Part shown: positions 39,855-51,182 of the stretch, piece after piece | How the letters are laid out: the number at the start of each line of letters is the position of its first letter | Numbering within the stretch: position 1 is the stretch's first letter | From: Synanceia verrucosa | Lineage: Eukaryota > Chordata > Actinopteri > Perciformes > Synanceiidae | DNA: 64,000 bases | Assembly (NCBI GenBank): GCA_029721515.1 | Contig: CM056556.1 | Location: 24,695,669 to 24,759,668, forward strand | Direction: 5' to 3' | The notes under the pieces: generated by a model | What the model was told of the DNA's origin: nothing | Seen by the model: the letters and a program-made list of their open reading frames with translations, nothing else | Databases searched by the model: none | Program-made: the position numbers and the translations under genes

Positions 39855-40400
39855 ATGCAGTTGCAACCACAGTGCCAGTTTCTCAAAATTAGAAGCAAGC
39901 AAGCATGTTGTTTCTCATCAGCACCATATGAACATAGGAAATTTATCCCTCCCCCTTGGGCAGATATAATATTTCATTATGACTTAAATCCAAGAGCAGG
40001 GCTCAGCACAGAGCCAGGTATATTTTTTAAAATTTACCTTGCATATGAAAATGCACAGAGTTTCTCTCTGCCAGGAAAAGTCTCCTGTGGCACTCATCCT
40101 CATTACATCAATGGCTTTGAGAATCACGTGTGGCTGTCTACACTGAGGCATTACTCAGCCATGCTGGAGGCATATCCTGTTAATTTTAATGCACAACAGC
40201 GTGCAACCAGCGGCTCAATCTACTCAGGAGAAAATTACAAAGCCCAATCAATACAAATGTGTCCAACAAAGTTAAATACCAGCTTGTCTGATAAACAGCC
40301 AATTCTCCCTGTCATAGCGTACAGAGGCAGTCTGCCACTACAAATTGCTTTAGAGAGACAGCAGAGGGGAGGAAGACTTCATGGGAGGTTGTTTTTTTAA
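39855..40400 (+). other. Longest open frame in the window (181 codons), unrecognised
   Basis: The frame is open from an ATG at 39855 to a TAA after GRLHGRLFF. The translation (for example APYEHRKFIPPPWADIIF, then HYSAMLEAYPVNFNAQQR) matches no family I know. It has no signal peptide, membrane segment or domain motif, and no obvious promoter or poly-A context. A rough estimate from base composition puts the expected number of frames this long in 64 kb well below one. Even so, a single-exon protein with no recognised relatives in a fish gene desert is more often chance or a conserved non-coding block. Listed as a candidate only. Confidence 0.2.
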
Positions 40401-40779
40401 AATGTACACTTTTCCTGTCTCACTCTGTTGCTTGTGCATCCCATGTTGTAGCAGAAGAAGAAGAGGTGGACAAAACAGTGACGTCATGTATTGGTTGATG
40501 GACTATAAAGTCCTGACATTTCTTTGGTTTGGTTATCATCATCTTTGTTTTTGGAACCAGAAATGGAGCTAAGTGAAATCGAATGCTTACTAAAGTCAAA
40601 ATATTGTAATTAACTCTCATAAACTGAAAACACAGTCACCACCATGTTAGTGACCTGTCAATCAGCAAGAAGCCACATCCTGAAGCATCTCCTTCTTTAT
40701 GGTCTGTTTGACTCTAAAGAGAGACCGTAAACTCATGTTTACAATGTTTACTGAGGTAATGCATCAAGTGAAACATAGG

Positions 40780-40960
40780 GCTCTGTTTTCATAGACGGCA
40801 CAAGTCAGACGGGGTGCAAATGTCAGCGTATCCTGATTTTCATGCCATCTCAAGGCCCGCTGCGTGTGTTTGCCATTTTGGAAGACCGGTCTGTACCAAG
40901 CAGAGGGAGTATCGGTAGAGATACACCTTACACCTGCTCAGACCACGTCAGGCAGGGATG
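40780..40960 (+). repeat. Dispersed repeat fragment (DNA-element-like)
   Basis: GGGCTCTGTTTTCATAGACG, CACAAGTCAGACGGGGTGCA, GGCCCGCTGCGTGTGTTTGC and AGGGAGTATCGGTAGAGATA appear in the order I know from an abundant teleost MITE. The ends are unclear. Confidence 0.38.
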
Positions 40961-41117
40961 CCGAACTCTGCGGATGTGTGGTGGATGACATCAACGGTCA
41001 TGAAAACCCAGTGAATCATTTTGTAAAACTAAATGTATAGAATACTTGTTTAAATCATCTGCTTCCAATGAAATGTGTTGGAATATTAAATTAAGTTTGG
41101 TTGCCTGGTGCACTCTG

Positions 41118-41605
41118 CCATGTCATTAAGTGCCATTGATCTGTTTGTACATCATTTAAAATACAAATCTTGAGTGCCATTGACGAATATATACCTCAAA
41201 GTGTTTTTTCTGCAGGTGGCACAAGAGGGCACTCTCACACAGCCTGTGAGTAATTTTGGGGCTTCTGGAATTTGTAGTTGGAACATAAAGAGACGGTATA
41301 CACCACAGAGATCAAAACAGGAAGTGGAGATGATCGAGATTAGAGAGCAAAACAAACAGAATCTGGACAAAAAGTGGTGATTTTGGTGAAAGTGTCCTCT
41401 ACTCTACCTCTGACAAAACAAGAATGGAACAAGGTAAAAACAAACATTTTTTTCATGATGAAATAGAGAGTCTCTTCTTTCATTTGAGCTATTCAGTGTT
41501 TTCAGAGACATAGTACAAAATATTCTGTGGGCCATGAAAGATGTCTCAAAATGGTGGCACAAGGCACTTTCGGTTTTATAAAATGACTGGCACTCAAAGA
41601 GTTAC
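41118..41605 (+). mobile_element. TTAA-type miniature element, copy 3, decayed ends
   Basis: This copy (about 41122-41601, 480 bp) is the longest of the three and shares their whole central section. Its right end CACTCAAAGAG is intact, but the flanking tetranucleotides have mutated (CCAT on the left, TTAC on the right instead of TTAA). It contains extra sequence relative to copies 1 and 2, including GTGGCACAAGAGGGCACTCTC near 41217-41238. The open frames at 41174-41380 (+) and 41152-41370 (-) are repeat-derived. Confidence 0.7.
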
Positions 41606-42008
41606 TAAATACAAACTAGCAACAAAACATGAATCTAAATAGCCTACTTTCCATGGAACATGGAAACAAGATGAGGTAAGCAAGCCGGCTGTCAGACACA
41701 TGGTACAAGACGAACGAGACAGAGGTAGACTCGGCTATATATACATGAAGAAGGGAAGCACAGGTGGAACCATTCAGGGTGTGGCATGAAGTCGTGATCT
41801 GAAGTGAGAGAGAAAAGCGTTACTTCAAAATAAAAAAAATGACAAGACAACATGAGAACGAGAGTGGGAACAAAACAAAAAAACAACAAAAGACTGTTAA
41901 CACACCTGAATGCATTACAAAGTGGTTTGTTAAATACTTCGGCCGTCGTTCTGCCTGTCAAAACCGTAACAGAGGCCCCAGAAAGACATTTGGAAACTGC
42001 AATGGACA

Positions 42009-42032
42009 CTGGATGGATGGATCGATGGATGG
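42009..42032. repeat. (ATGG)n short tandem repeat
   Basis: GGATGGATGGATCGATGGATGG, five to six units with one change. Confidence 0.8.
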
Positions 42033-45000
42033 TACATTATAGAGTATGTCCAAAGGTAGACTGCTGAACATCTCTTCCAAAAGCATGATCATTAATCTTC
42101 TGTTCAACAGCCTTCTGTCACATGGAAATGTTTATTCCAAGCCATGAAAAGCTGTCTCAGATCAATGTCACACAAAATGTGGTTCATGCACGTGAATTTA
42201 GTGTTCTGTGATGGGCTGAACTGCAATGCTGTTTTTATGTAACACTGAGATGTGCTTGTTTGTGTGCAGGATTGTGGTTTGTTTAAGGTGCATTGATTCC
42301 TTCCTCATTATTGATGTTGAAATATATCATTAGAGAATATCAAAAATTGAGGAATAAAATAGTGTTCAGTGCTTCCTGTTATGGATTTTTTCTAAATTTA
42401 GGAGTTCATAGGGTTGGCTAGTGTCCTTTTTTTACAGCAGTAAATCCTTAAACTGACCCTCCAGAATGCAGGTTTGTGTCTCAAGGAAAACAGATGGCTA
42501 GTTATCTCTAAGTTGACTAGGTAACCAAGGTCAGAGGAGTCTGCCAGCGTGGGCCCTTTGATAAGGCCGATGGCTGAGTGTCAGCAAGACAACAGGCGCC
42601 ACTGTTAGTTCAGAGCTTAGAATGAGCATGCCCTGACTGTAACGCTACTCAAGAGTAATGTAAGGTAATATAATTCTACTTAACTGGGTGTTAGTTTGTA
42701 AGGCTGAGCACCATAGGGGAAGGTAGGAATATGTGGCAGACTCTGGCAGCTGTACGGTTGTCCACGACAAAGTTCATATTCCTCCTGATATATCAGAATC
42801 GTCAATAAATGTTACTTCATCAATCAACCGCGGGAGGCTCCTGGGTGCATCCATTCTTTCCTCATTGACTATTCAATATTTTCCACAACACTTCCTTTTT
42901 GTCAGCATACCTCTTGTCATTCATCGCTGCACCCACACCACCCCCTCACAAATAGCCCTCAAACTAGTCTCTCGATAAACCCAGACTCTGCACTCCGATA
43001 AAGGCATGAAGATAAATGAAGAGGCTTCACTTTGTGAACAGAACAAAAAAATCATTCTGGAGCGCTTTTTTTGTATGCCAAAATGTGTCGGTACAGTACT
43101 GAGTCAAAGATTGTTCAAAAGTGAAACAATTTCTAACAGAATCTTTGGCTGAAAAGTAAATTGTGTCTCTACATCGTTTGGGGCTCTCTTGTGTGTTGAT
43201 TCCTGTGGGGGCAGAAGGAGGAGCTGGGGGTTTTTAGTGTGCACCGGGGCCTGTTAAGCCATCAATAAGTACCCATGCAGTAAAGCCCTCCTGGGTGTGA
43301 GATTGGCTCTATTGATTTCTTGGAAGATAACATCCTCACTTGTGGACCTGCCTTTTTAAAAAAAATCTAAAAAGAAATTAAACCTCCCATTTTGGTCTTT
43401 AATCTTTCCTGTGAGAGACATGCAGTAGAAAGACACTGACATCACACCAAAAATACCTGTCATGAAGTTAAATATTTAATTTGCAAAGGAAGAAAAAAAG
43501 TTCACAAATCTTTTTTAAATGGCTTTTGAGGGTGGAGAGCTGCATTTGTTCCAGGGGCTGTGGTGGGCGAGTGTCTTAACAGAGGTGAAATACACTGCTG
43601 AGTATTGATCAGGAGAGCATGTGATTCAACTTCTCTCACTGCAGACTCTGCTCTCTCATCGTCTGCATCCGGTGGCAGCATCGATTGGCTGGAGCAGGCT
43701 GGCTGGACCTGCACCACAACGTGGTCAACCAGATGTCTGCTGCAGAGACCACTTCCCACTCAGTCTTTAGCCCTAATTGACATGTCTTTGAGTTTTATTG
43801 TCAGTCATATTGCACTTTGATTGGATGCCCCTGAGTGCCCTGTCAAATGCTGTTTTGCAAGTGTTGCTGATGAAATGAATGTGAGACGGTGAAAAAAACT
43901 CTGATAACTTCTTTTCTATAGTCTCTAATGTGTTTTCTGTTATGGGTTTATATAAAATTGAAGGAATCAACAAGCTATTTTATTGGTTCATAAATTTATC
44001 ATGAAACCTAATGAACATTTAGATTGTTTTGGGGTTATTGATTGCAATGCAATAAAGCTTAAACTCCTTATTGATCACAGAGGCTAATAAAAATTTGTAG
44101 AAGCTGTGCTCACTGCACCAATCAGTGTGTGCTGATGTGTGGTGCGTGCAGTGCAAAAGATTTGTATTGTTACTGAGGCAGGGCATAAATCTTTGGTACA
44201 TGTTAATCTGATGTTCATGCAGTGTCATGTTCATCAGTACTTATGAATGATCAGTTAAAGTCAGTCAATATAAAGCCCAGGTTGTACTTTCCGTGTCCAT
44301 GAGTCTGCTAGGGTCCACGTGGCTTAAATTTTGTCTACTGCTCACAAAACTAAAAATTAATTAAACCTACATTGGAAGGTTGTATGTAACAGGTGGAAAC
44401 TGACACTAGAGGGTTACCTAGAGCACCATAGTTTGAAGCATAGGGCTACTGACCATGTTCAAAAACATATTATTCATTTTTACAATATGTTACAATGTGT
44501 TGCTTTTAAGTTTCACTTACGCTTTTACTTATGTGTCGTAGGTGGTAGCAGAAGGCCCTAATGACCCATATCTGAGGAGATTACAGCCACCAAATTCATT
44601 CTTGAGTCATCTCTATTGTTGCTGTGATCGCCAGTGGCCATTAGCATCCATCTGATGCACATCCAAGTGCTGATCCTACTTTAATTTGCTTCTCTGCTTT
44701 ATCTGAAGAAGCAGCGATAGTGCAAACATTTTCACTTTGTTAATTGAATTCCTGATTAATTAACAGACTGCCTTACTCAGTGTGAGTTGATGTTATTTTT
44801 AGGTTCAGATCAGGCAATATATTTGCACATATATTACAGTGGCATAAAGTTGATTCTGAAGCCATCTTGTGTTGCCTTTTTCATCTTTCAAAACCTGAGA
44901 GGCCTCACTGAAATATGGATTGCCTCATTTTCTTAAAACATTTTTTCTGTGTGCTTCGGTGTAACAGCTTTAAAACAAATAACAATTGATCTCTTGTAGC

Positions 45001-45067
45001 CACATCCCTGGGAGCATGCAGTGAAGCATGTCTGATATTGAGTTGACAATATTGAGTCTATAGGGTA

Positions 45068-45316
45068 TCAGCTGGATTCCAACAAAGTTAGTCGCTGCGG
45101 GACACTTTTTCTTGTGTCATCATTTCCTTGAACCAGTGAAACTAAAAGTGAATCTATTTTGTCATGGATCGTGGAACCTCTTGGATGTTCTGGCTGGGAG
45201 GAACTGTCCACTTCATTTACTTCTTCCATTTGTGTAAGGGTTTTATGAGAGCCACGCACCATCTGCATGGTGAAATCACTGGAAGCCCTTAGGAGTGTTG
45301 TTGTTCCTGCAAACAC
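45068..45316 (-). pseudogene. Possible retroelement ORF remnant
   Basis: The minus-strand frame reads MVRGSHKTLTQMEEVNEVDS, then IHDKIDSLLVSLVQGND and VPQRLTLLESS. Its heptad-like spacing and charge pattern recall ORF1/gag-like coiled-coil segments of retroelements. It is only 82 codons long and no flanking element structure was found. Weak call. Confidence 0.22.
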
Positions 45317-47058
45317 TCAGTTCCTACGTTGTGAAAGGAGGAGCTTTATATTGTGGTTCTTAGCAGTCTGTGTAACCTCAGGTGGGTTTTATCTTGATGA
45401 CTTAAGTTGTATTCTCGGCATAATTAAAATGCAGCGTGATAGGTTGGCACAACATGTAGTTTCTTTAAGAGTCTAAATCTATGGTCCAACTCTCAGTGAG
45501 ACATCAGCTGTCAGCACCTGAGGCTTTTGCCTCCCTCTGGACTCAATTTGTGCATCATTTTGTTTTGACACACAGCCTCAACCTCAAAAGAAAGGTGTAC
45601 CCAGTTTGTGAGGGTCTGTTTTCAGTGAGAACCCAGAAGCATGACTCAATTCACAGTACTCCTCAAAAAGACAGTCTTTATTGCCAGAGTGACAGTCATG
45701 GAAAGTGCGGGGATCAGCTTGCATGTGCTCCTAGATGGGGAAACTCCACAAGGCCACCTGATTACTCTGCTCTCAAAACAAAAGAAAAGGCTTCTCTAAG
45801 AAAAAAAACATACATCCTAAATTTAGAAACAAAGGAGCTCTACCTCAAAAAGGGACTCTACCTGTAGCTTATGTTGGTATGAATGTGTATTTTCACATGA
45901 CACAGTGTGTATCTTGTGTTAGAGAGAGTCAGTCAGAAGAATTTAAATTCTGTGAATCCAACAAACTTTAATACTGATTCCACTTTGTGTACAGACGACT
46001 CCGGCGTGACTTTGTCTTTGTCTGTGACTTTGGCATTGTCTGATAATGCCATTTCGGCATTGCAGTGTGTACCTGGTGTTGTTGCTAACGATGACGTTAC
46101 ATCATCACGTGACCAGGAGTAGTAGTACTGTAAACAAGGACTTAATGTGCATGCTCATGCTCATTGCTTTCTTTCATTCTTTTGGTGGGTCTCTCTGTGT
46201 TTCTTTGCAGCGCCACCTATCGGCGTAGCATTTGTATTACTTTGTCACTCATTATCGTGTTGCTATGTAGACAAAAATACTTCCCGCAACGTTGCGACAA
46301 GCGTTATCGTGCCATTGTCGTGTGGACGGAGCCTAAGAGTAAATTGCCTGGCGAGGGATGTCAGGACTCTGCCTCAACAATTCACACCTTCATGTGACTC
46401 TGACTGTTCACATATGAGAGGTCACAGACGGGCCTGAGACTCTTCACCAGTGAGCTGAACTGCAGGAGGCTTTGACCTACTACTGCCTCTCAAGTTGCCT
46501 CACAAGTTGAGTTAGTCATGCCTGTGAAACTACATCTTGAAACAACTTGAACAGAAAAATGTGACTAACCCATTAATTGTATTTTACTTGTTTTAAACCA
46601 CTTCCTGTCACCAACAAATACCACAGGTGAATTATTCATGAGTCTTCAATTCTTATACTCTCAGCCTTTGACAGCACTCCCAGGGCATTTTTTTTAGAAG
46701 AGATGGCATTAATAGTAATAACTCTGTCACGCTCTGCCTGGCTGTTTGGGTAACTTATCCATTTTTGTCTCGTGCCTACATGTTGTCTTGTTATTCCTGG
46801 TTTTATTTTGTAGTAATGTTGTTTCCATCTTGTTTCAGGTAGATTGCTTCCTGCCCTCCTGTGTCCATGTAGTTGTAATTGTCTGCCCTGCCCTAATTAT
46901 TTCCAGCTGTTTTCCATTTCCTCATGTTTAAATAGTCTCCTGTCTTCCTAGTCCGGTGTGAGTATGTCTTGTTTCCATACATGCCGTTCAAGCCCATTTT
47001 CTGGTACTTCTGTATTTTTTTCCTCCACTTATTTTAGTGTAAAGCAGTCCGTTTCTTT

Positions 47059-47250
47059 CCTCCCTATTATTATAGGTTGCGCATCCTTGGTTTTGTTTCA
47101 AGTATACTCTCCCTATTTTGACAGGTCGAGTTCCCTTGGTTTTGTTGTCTAGATTAGCCTCCATATTTTTATAGGTTGAGTGTCCTTGGTTTTGTTTTTC
47201 TAGAGTAATCTCCCTGAATTTATAGGTTGAGCATTTTGTTTTCTAGTATA
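47059..47250. repeat. Minisatellite, about 50-bp unit, four diverged copies
   Basis: Four units starting near 47059, 47108, 47158 and 47209 share the pattern CTCCCTATTT-ATAGGTTGAG, then TCCTTGGTTTTGTTT, then a TCTAG-like end. The unit length is 49-51 bp. The copies differ at many positions, so the array is old. The last unit is cut short at the TA where the Tc1-type element inserted. Sequence to the left (46740-47058) is pyrimidine-rich but not obviously part of the array. Confidence 0.78.
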
Positions 47251-48785
47251 CAGTCATGGTCAAAAGTTTACATACACTTGTAAAGAACATAATGTCATGG
47301 CTCTCTTGAGTTTCCAGTTATTTCTACAACTCTGATTTTTCTCTGATAGAGAGATTGGAACAGATACTTCTTTGTCACAAAAAACATTCATGAAGTTTGG
47401 TTCCTTTAATACTTTATTATGGGTCAACGGAAAATGTGACCAAATCTGCTGCGTCAAAAATATACATACAGCAATGCTAATATTTCATGTTCCTTGTCCA
47501 TTTTCACTTCGATCAGGTGCTTTTGGTAGCCATCGACAAGCTTCTGGTTGAAACTTTGACCACTCCTCTTGACAGAATTGGTGCAATTCAGTTAAATCTG
47601 TTGCTTTCTGACATGGACTTGTTTCTTCAGCATTGTCCACATGTTCTTAATGGGGTTTAAGTCAGGACTTTGGGAAGGACATTCTAAAACCTAAATTCTA
47701 GCCTGATTTAGCCATTCCATTACCACTTTTGATGTGTGTTTGGGATCATTGTCCTGTTGGAACACCCAACTGTGCCCAATACCCAACCATCAGGCTGATG
47801 ATTTTAGGTTATCTTGAAGAATTTGAAGAATTCTTCATTATTCCATTTACTCTCTGTAAAGCACCAGTTCCATTAGCAGCAAAACAGCCCCACAGCATAA
47901 TACTACCACCACCGTGATTGACGGCAGGCATGGTGTTAAAGGCCTCACCTTTTCTCCTTCAAACATATTGCTTGGCATTGTGGCCAAACAGCTCAAACAG
48001 CTTGTTTCGTCTGACTACAGAACTTTCTTCCAGAAGGTCTTATCTTTGTCAGCAGCAAACTTCAGTTGAGCCTTAACATGCCGCCTTTGGAGCAAGGGCT
48101 TCCTTCTTGCACGGCAGCCTCTCAGTCCATGACGATGCAAAACACACTTGGCCGTGGATGCTGACACCTGTGTTCCAGCAGCTTCTAATTCTTTTTTCTC
48201 TCAGCAGCAGGTGATAGCTTGCATTTTCTTCCTGATCTTGGCAGTGACAAAACAGTGTCATGCACTTTATACTTACAAACAATTGTTTTCACTGTTGCTC
48301 TTGGGACCTGCAGCTGCTTTGAAATGGCTCAAAGTGACTTTCTGGACAGTCAGTGATTTGCTTTTTCAGATCTGTGCTGCGCTCCTTTGACTTTCCCATT
48401 GTAGCGTTTGTGGGTGTTTGTATCCAGTGAGGCCTATTTAAATGGCCTCAGAGAAGTCACCAGCTGCAGTCACTCATGATCACTCACAAGAAATTAAGAG
48501 GCCATGCTATGAAGCTCATTTCATTGACACAACTTTCTAAGTCAAAAAATTGCTAATTCTTGCTGCTGTATGTATATTTTTGACCCAACAGATTTGGTCA
48601 CATTTTCAGCTGACTCATAATAAAGTCATAAAAGAACCAAAGTTCATGAATATTTTTGTGACAAAGAAGTATCTGTTCCAATCACTCTATCAGAGAAAAA
48701 TCAGAGTTGTAGAAATAACTGGAAACTCAAGAGAGCCATGACATTATATTCTTTACAAGTGTATGTAAACTTTTGACTACGGCTG
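47251..48785 (-). mobile_element. Tc1/mariner-type DNA transposon, complete but inactive
   Basis: The 1,535-bp element is flanked by the TA dinucleotides expected of a Tc1 target duplication (47249-47250 and 48786-48787). It has long inverted repeats: the left arm begins CAGTCATGGTCAAAAGTTTA, and the reverse complement of the right end begins CAGCCGTAGTCAAAAGTTTA. The arms match imperfectly for about 230 bp each (to about 47486 and 48551), which is the long-IR arrangement of many fish Tc1-like elements. A broken transposase gene lies between them on the minus strand. The element interrupts the end of a 50-bp minisatellite. Several mismatches between the arms show it is not recent. Confidence 0.93.
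47485..48399 (-). pseudogene. Tc1-type transposase pseudogene
   Basis: On the minus strand, an ATG at 48399 opens with MGKSKERSTDLKKQI, the typical start of a fish Tc1 transposase (paired-like DNA-binding region). That frame stops after about 38 codons, and the homology resumes in another frame with ISKQLQVPRATVKTI-like residues, showing a frameshift. Further on, the catalytic-domain signature VNHGGGSIMLWGC is readable around 47885-47925. The C-terminus (KAPDRSENGQGT) ends at the stop at 47485-47487. The reading frame is about 100 nt shorter than a full gene and has at least one frameshift, so no functional enzyme is made. It lies wholly inside the element at 47251-48785. Confidence 0.88.
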
Positions 48786-50442
48786 TATAAATCATGATTT
48801 ATTGGGAGAAACCAATCAGAAACTCACCACATTTTTCCACCAAATCGGGCTTCCCCGATAGTCACCCCGACTATCAATACGTACCTTAATGCACATCCAG
48901 TTCAGAAACAGTTTGTTTGTATGCTCAAGTTTTTTTTCTTTGCTTTACTCTGGATGTGATTCATGTCGTTATCTTCCTTTCTTTATTATCTCCTGACCTC
49001 TTCCTGAAAAAGAGACATCAGATACATCTTGACATTATTCGTAAAGCCCTTGCTAATACCTACAAAAGCAATACCGCAGCGTGCCTATGCCTTTGCTTAA
49101 CAGCAGGACACAGCAATGAAGCCGACAGAGCCACCGTCTGCCTTCTGAGTTGTCAACCTCTGTCACATCTCCTGCTGCCATTGCTCACTACAGCCTCTTC
49201 CTTCTTTGTGCTTGGGCTCAGCAGGAACTCAGGTTTGAAGCTGGAGGTCTCTGCAATGCGGTGCACACATTGCTGCAGGGCTGCTGTGTGGCGTTGACAA
49301 CAGCAGGATGCAGGAGGGCCTGAGTGGCACCACTGCTGAAGAGAGGAAAGTGGCATGAAAATCAGGTGTTGACGAAAGGTGTCAGGGATAATCACTGTTG
49401 TTGGGAGCAAACCACCTGATCCCCATGCTGAAATATGGAGTCATAAGTTGCAGATCGCTGTTATAGTTGCCTCTTATTCCTGTGGCAAGCAAGATGTGAC
49501 TAGTCCAGTAAGTGTTTTGACATGCTATTTGTTTTGAAGGGGCATGCTGAGCTGTGCAATATGATGAGGGCACAGGCCTGGTGTTCCAACAAGAGAGCAA
49601 CAGATAACACCCCCTTCGCTAAACCAACTATCATATGATTAATCACAAAACATCATAAGGAAAATACAATGGTGCATTGTGTCTCATTAACCCAATGCCC
49701 CGTCATATCGGGTAATTAGCACAAGCAAGCACTGATTGGCTACCCACTAAGCCTCCATGCATCACGGAGCATAGCAGCAAACATTTATATGTAATGACTC
49801 AAACTCATCACCCCGTCATGACGTGTGTTTTCACAGGAGGCAGGCAGACTGAGTGTATCCTCCTTGTGCAATCTGATATCTGTCTGTGTCTAGTGTGAAA
49901 CAGTTTTTGCTGTGCTGCTGTGACATGGAAACACATCATATTTCAACACAAAATGATGCTGGCAGGGCAATAACAGCATACAAGCCCTTTTGCTGAACAG
50001 CTCCAGTTTTATTATTTTTTTCATGTCTTTTATCATGTTTGAATTGATTGTTAACATGTTCAGTGGGTTTCTTGGCTGTGTATCCTTGGGCCACAGTGTA
50101 GTTTTTGTTTACACATGATATTCACTGTTTGTACTCATATCTAGATGAACATGTTTTCAGGCCCTGAGGCACAAAGAAGCTATTGGCTGTAAACACAACA
50201 CTGACATATTGTCACCGTTTGAAGCTGACAAACAGTTACATATTTACACAGCCAGCAGAATGAATGGAGGTAGAATATTCACTGTCTTTTATTGGATCCA
50301 CTGTTGGAGGTGTACTATGGTGTTTTCTTGTTAACAAACCAAAATTCTGTCCATGTAAGCATTTGTATATCTTTGAGTTCAAACATGTGTCCAATGCATT
50401 TCCTACATTACAAAGCATGGCCAAAAATTTCAGGCACGTGCA

Positions 50443-50620
50443 TTAAAGATGCAGTGTGTACCTAGCATTTCTTTTAGTAGTTTGTTCGTTCAGTGGAATA
50501 GCACAACACCATTGCAGAGACAAACAAACAAGAACTCACTCACAGAAAGAAGTTGCTCTATAGTGCAACTTGAGGACAAAAAATCCACAGTAACAAAATA
50601 TTGATCAGTGCAGCTTTAAG
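50443..50620 (+). mobile_element. Diverged MITE of the TTAAAG(G/A)TGCAGTGTGTA family
   Basis: The left end is TTAAAGATGCAGTGTGTACC. The right end, TGATCAGTGCAGCTTTAAG, is its imperfect inverse. The interior (GAATAGCACAACACCATTGC, AAATCCACAGTAACAAAATA) resembles family members only loosely. Confidence 0.5.
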
Positions 50621-51144
50621 CTGTTTTAATATTTAACAATGTATGACCCATTTTATGCAGTATTAGTGATACGAATTCCCTCCCAAATTTAAAATGAATC
50701 AAATTATCAAAGGAAGACTTGTACATAATCATTCTAAATTTATTGATTGTAAAAGAACAGTTGAAAGTTGAGTTTAGCATGTATATTTATTGATACAGCA
50801 CTAACATACCAAGCCCTTACCACAGATGAGCTGCAACATTCAACACTTCATTCCTCACAATCCCTTCAAATCCATTATGCTGGCTTCCATTTTTCTGTCA
50901 TGTTTGCAGGTGCACAATTTAAAGGCTTCTTGGCCAGGCTAACAATAGAAAACAGGAAAAAAGTCATTCGTTTATTGTTCTGGCTGCAGGTGAAGAATTC
51001 TTGCTGTTGACAGGCCGCATTAATCGGATTGGTTCTTGCCGATGGCAACCAAGATTTAGACTATACAGAGAAATGTACAGTTATCAGAATAGCTCAGGTT
51101 TAAATACACGTCCTTGATTATTTGAATAACAACACAGCTTTAAG

Positions 51145-51182
51145 TTTTCAATGTTCCAATCAACAAATTGGAACACTGAAAA
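51145..51182. repeat. Short hairpin, 16-bp stem, 6-nt loop
   Basis: TTTTCAATGTTCCAAT (51145-51160) pairs with ATTGGAACACTGAAAA (51167-51182) with one mismatch; the loop is CAACAA. On the minus strand the mismatch becomes a G-U pair. Confidence 0.7.

Larger units (their letters stand above)
41606..47058. other. Gene-poor stretch
   Basis: No intact gene. 46200-46340 carries CAGCGCCACCTATCGGCGTA and CATTGTCGTGTGGACGGAGC, words seen in fish DNA elements. The overlapping frames at 46046-46437 are attributed to that sequence. Confidence 0.5.

Noticed and set aside
45481..45867. 128-codon frame
   Set aside because: Lys/Arg- and Ser-rich with no motif. The composition suggests chance or decayed repeat, and there was no supporting context.
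46046..46437. Cluster of overlapping frames with hydrophobic segments
   Set aside because: The region looks like part of a fish DNA-element repeat; three frames overlap and none has a family signature.
47260..47457. 65-codon minus frame resembling the 63-codon plus frame at 48550-48741
   Set aside because: They are mirror translations of the Tc1 element's inverted-repeat arms.
48073..48390. Opposing short frames inside the Tc1 element
   Set aside because: Shadow frames of the broken transposase gene.
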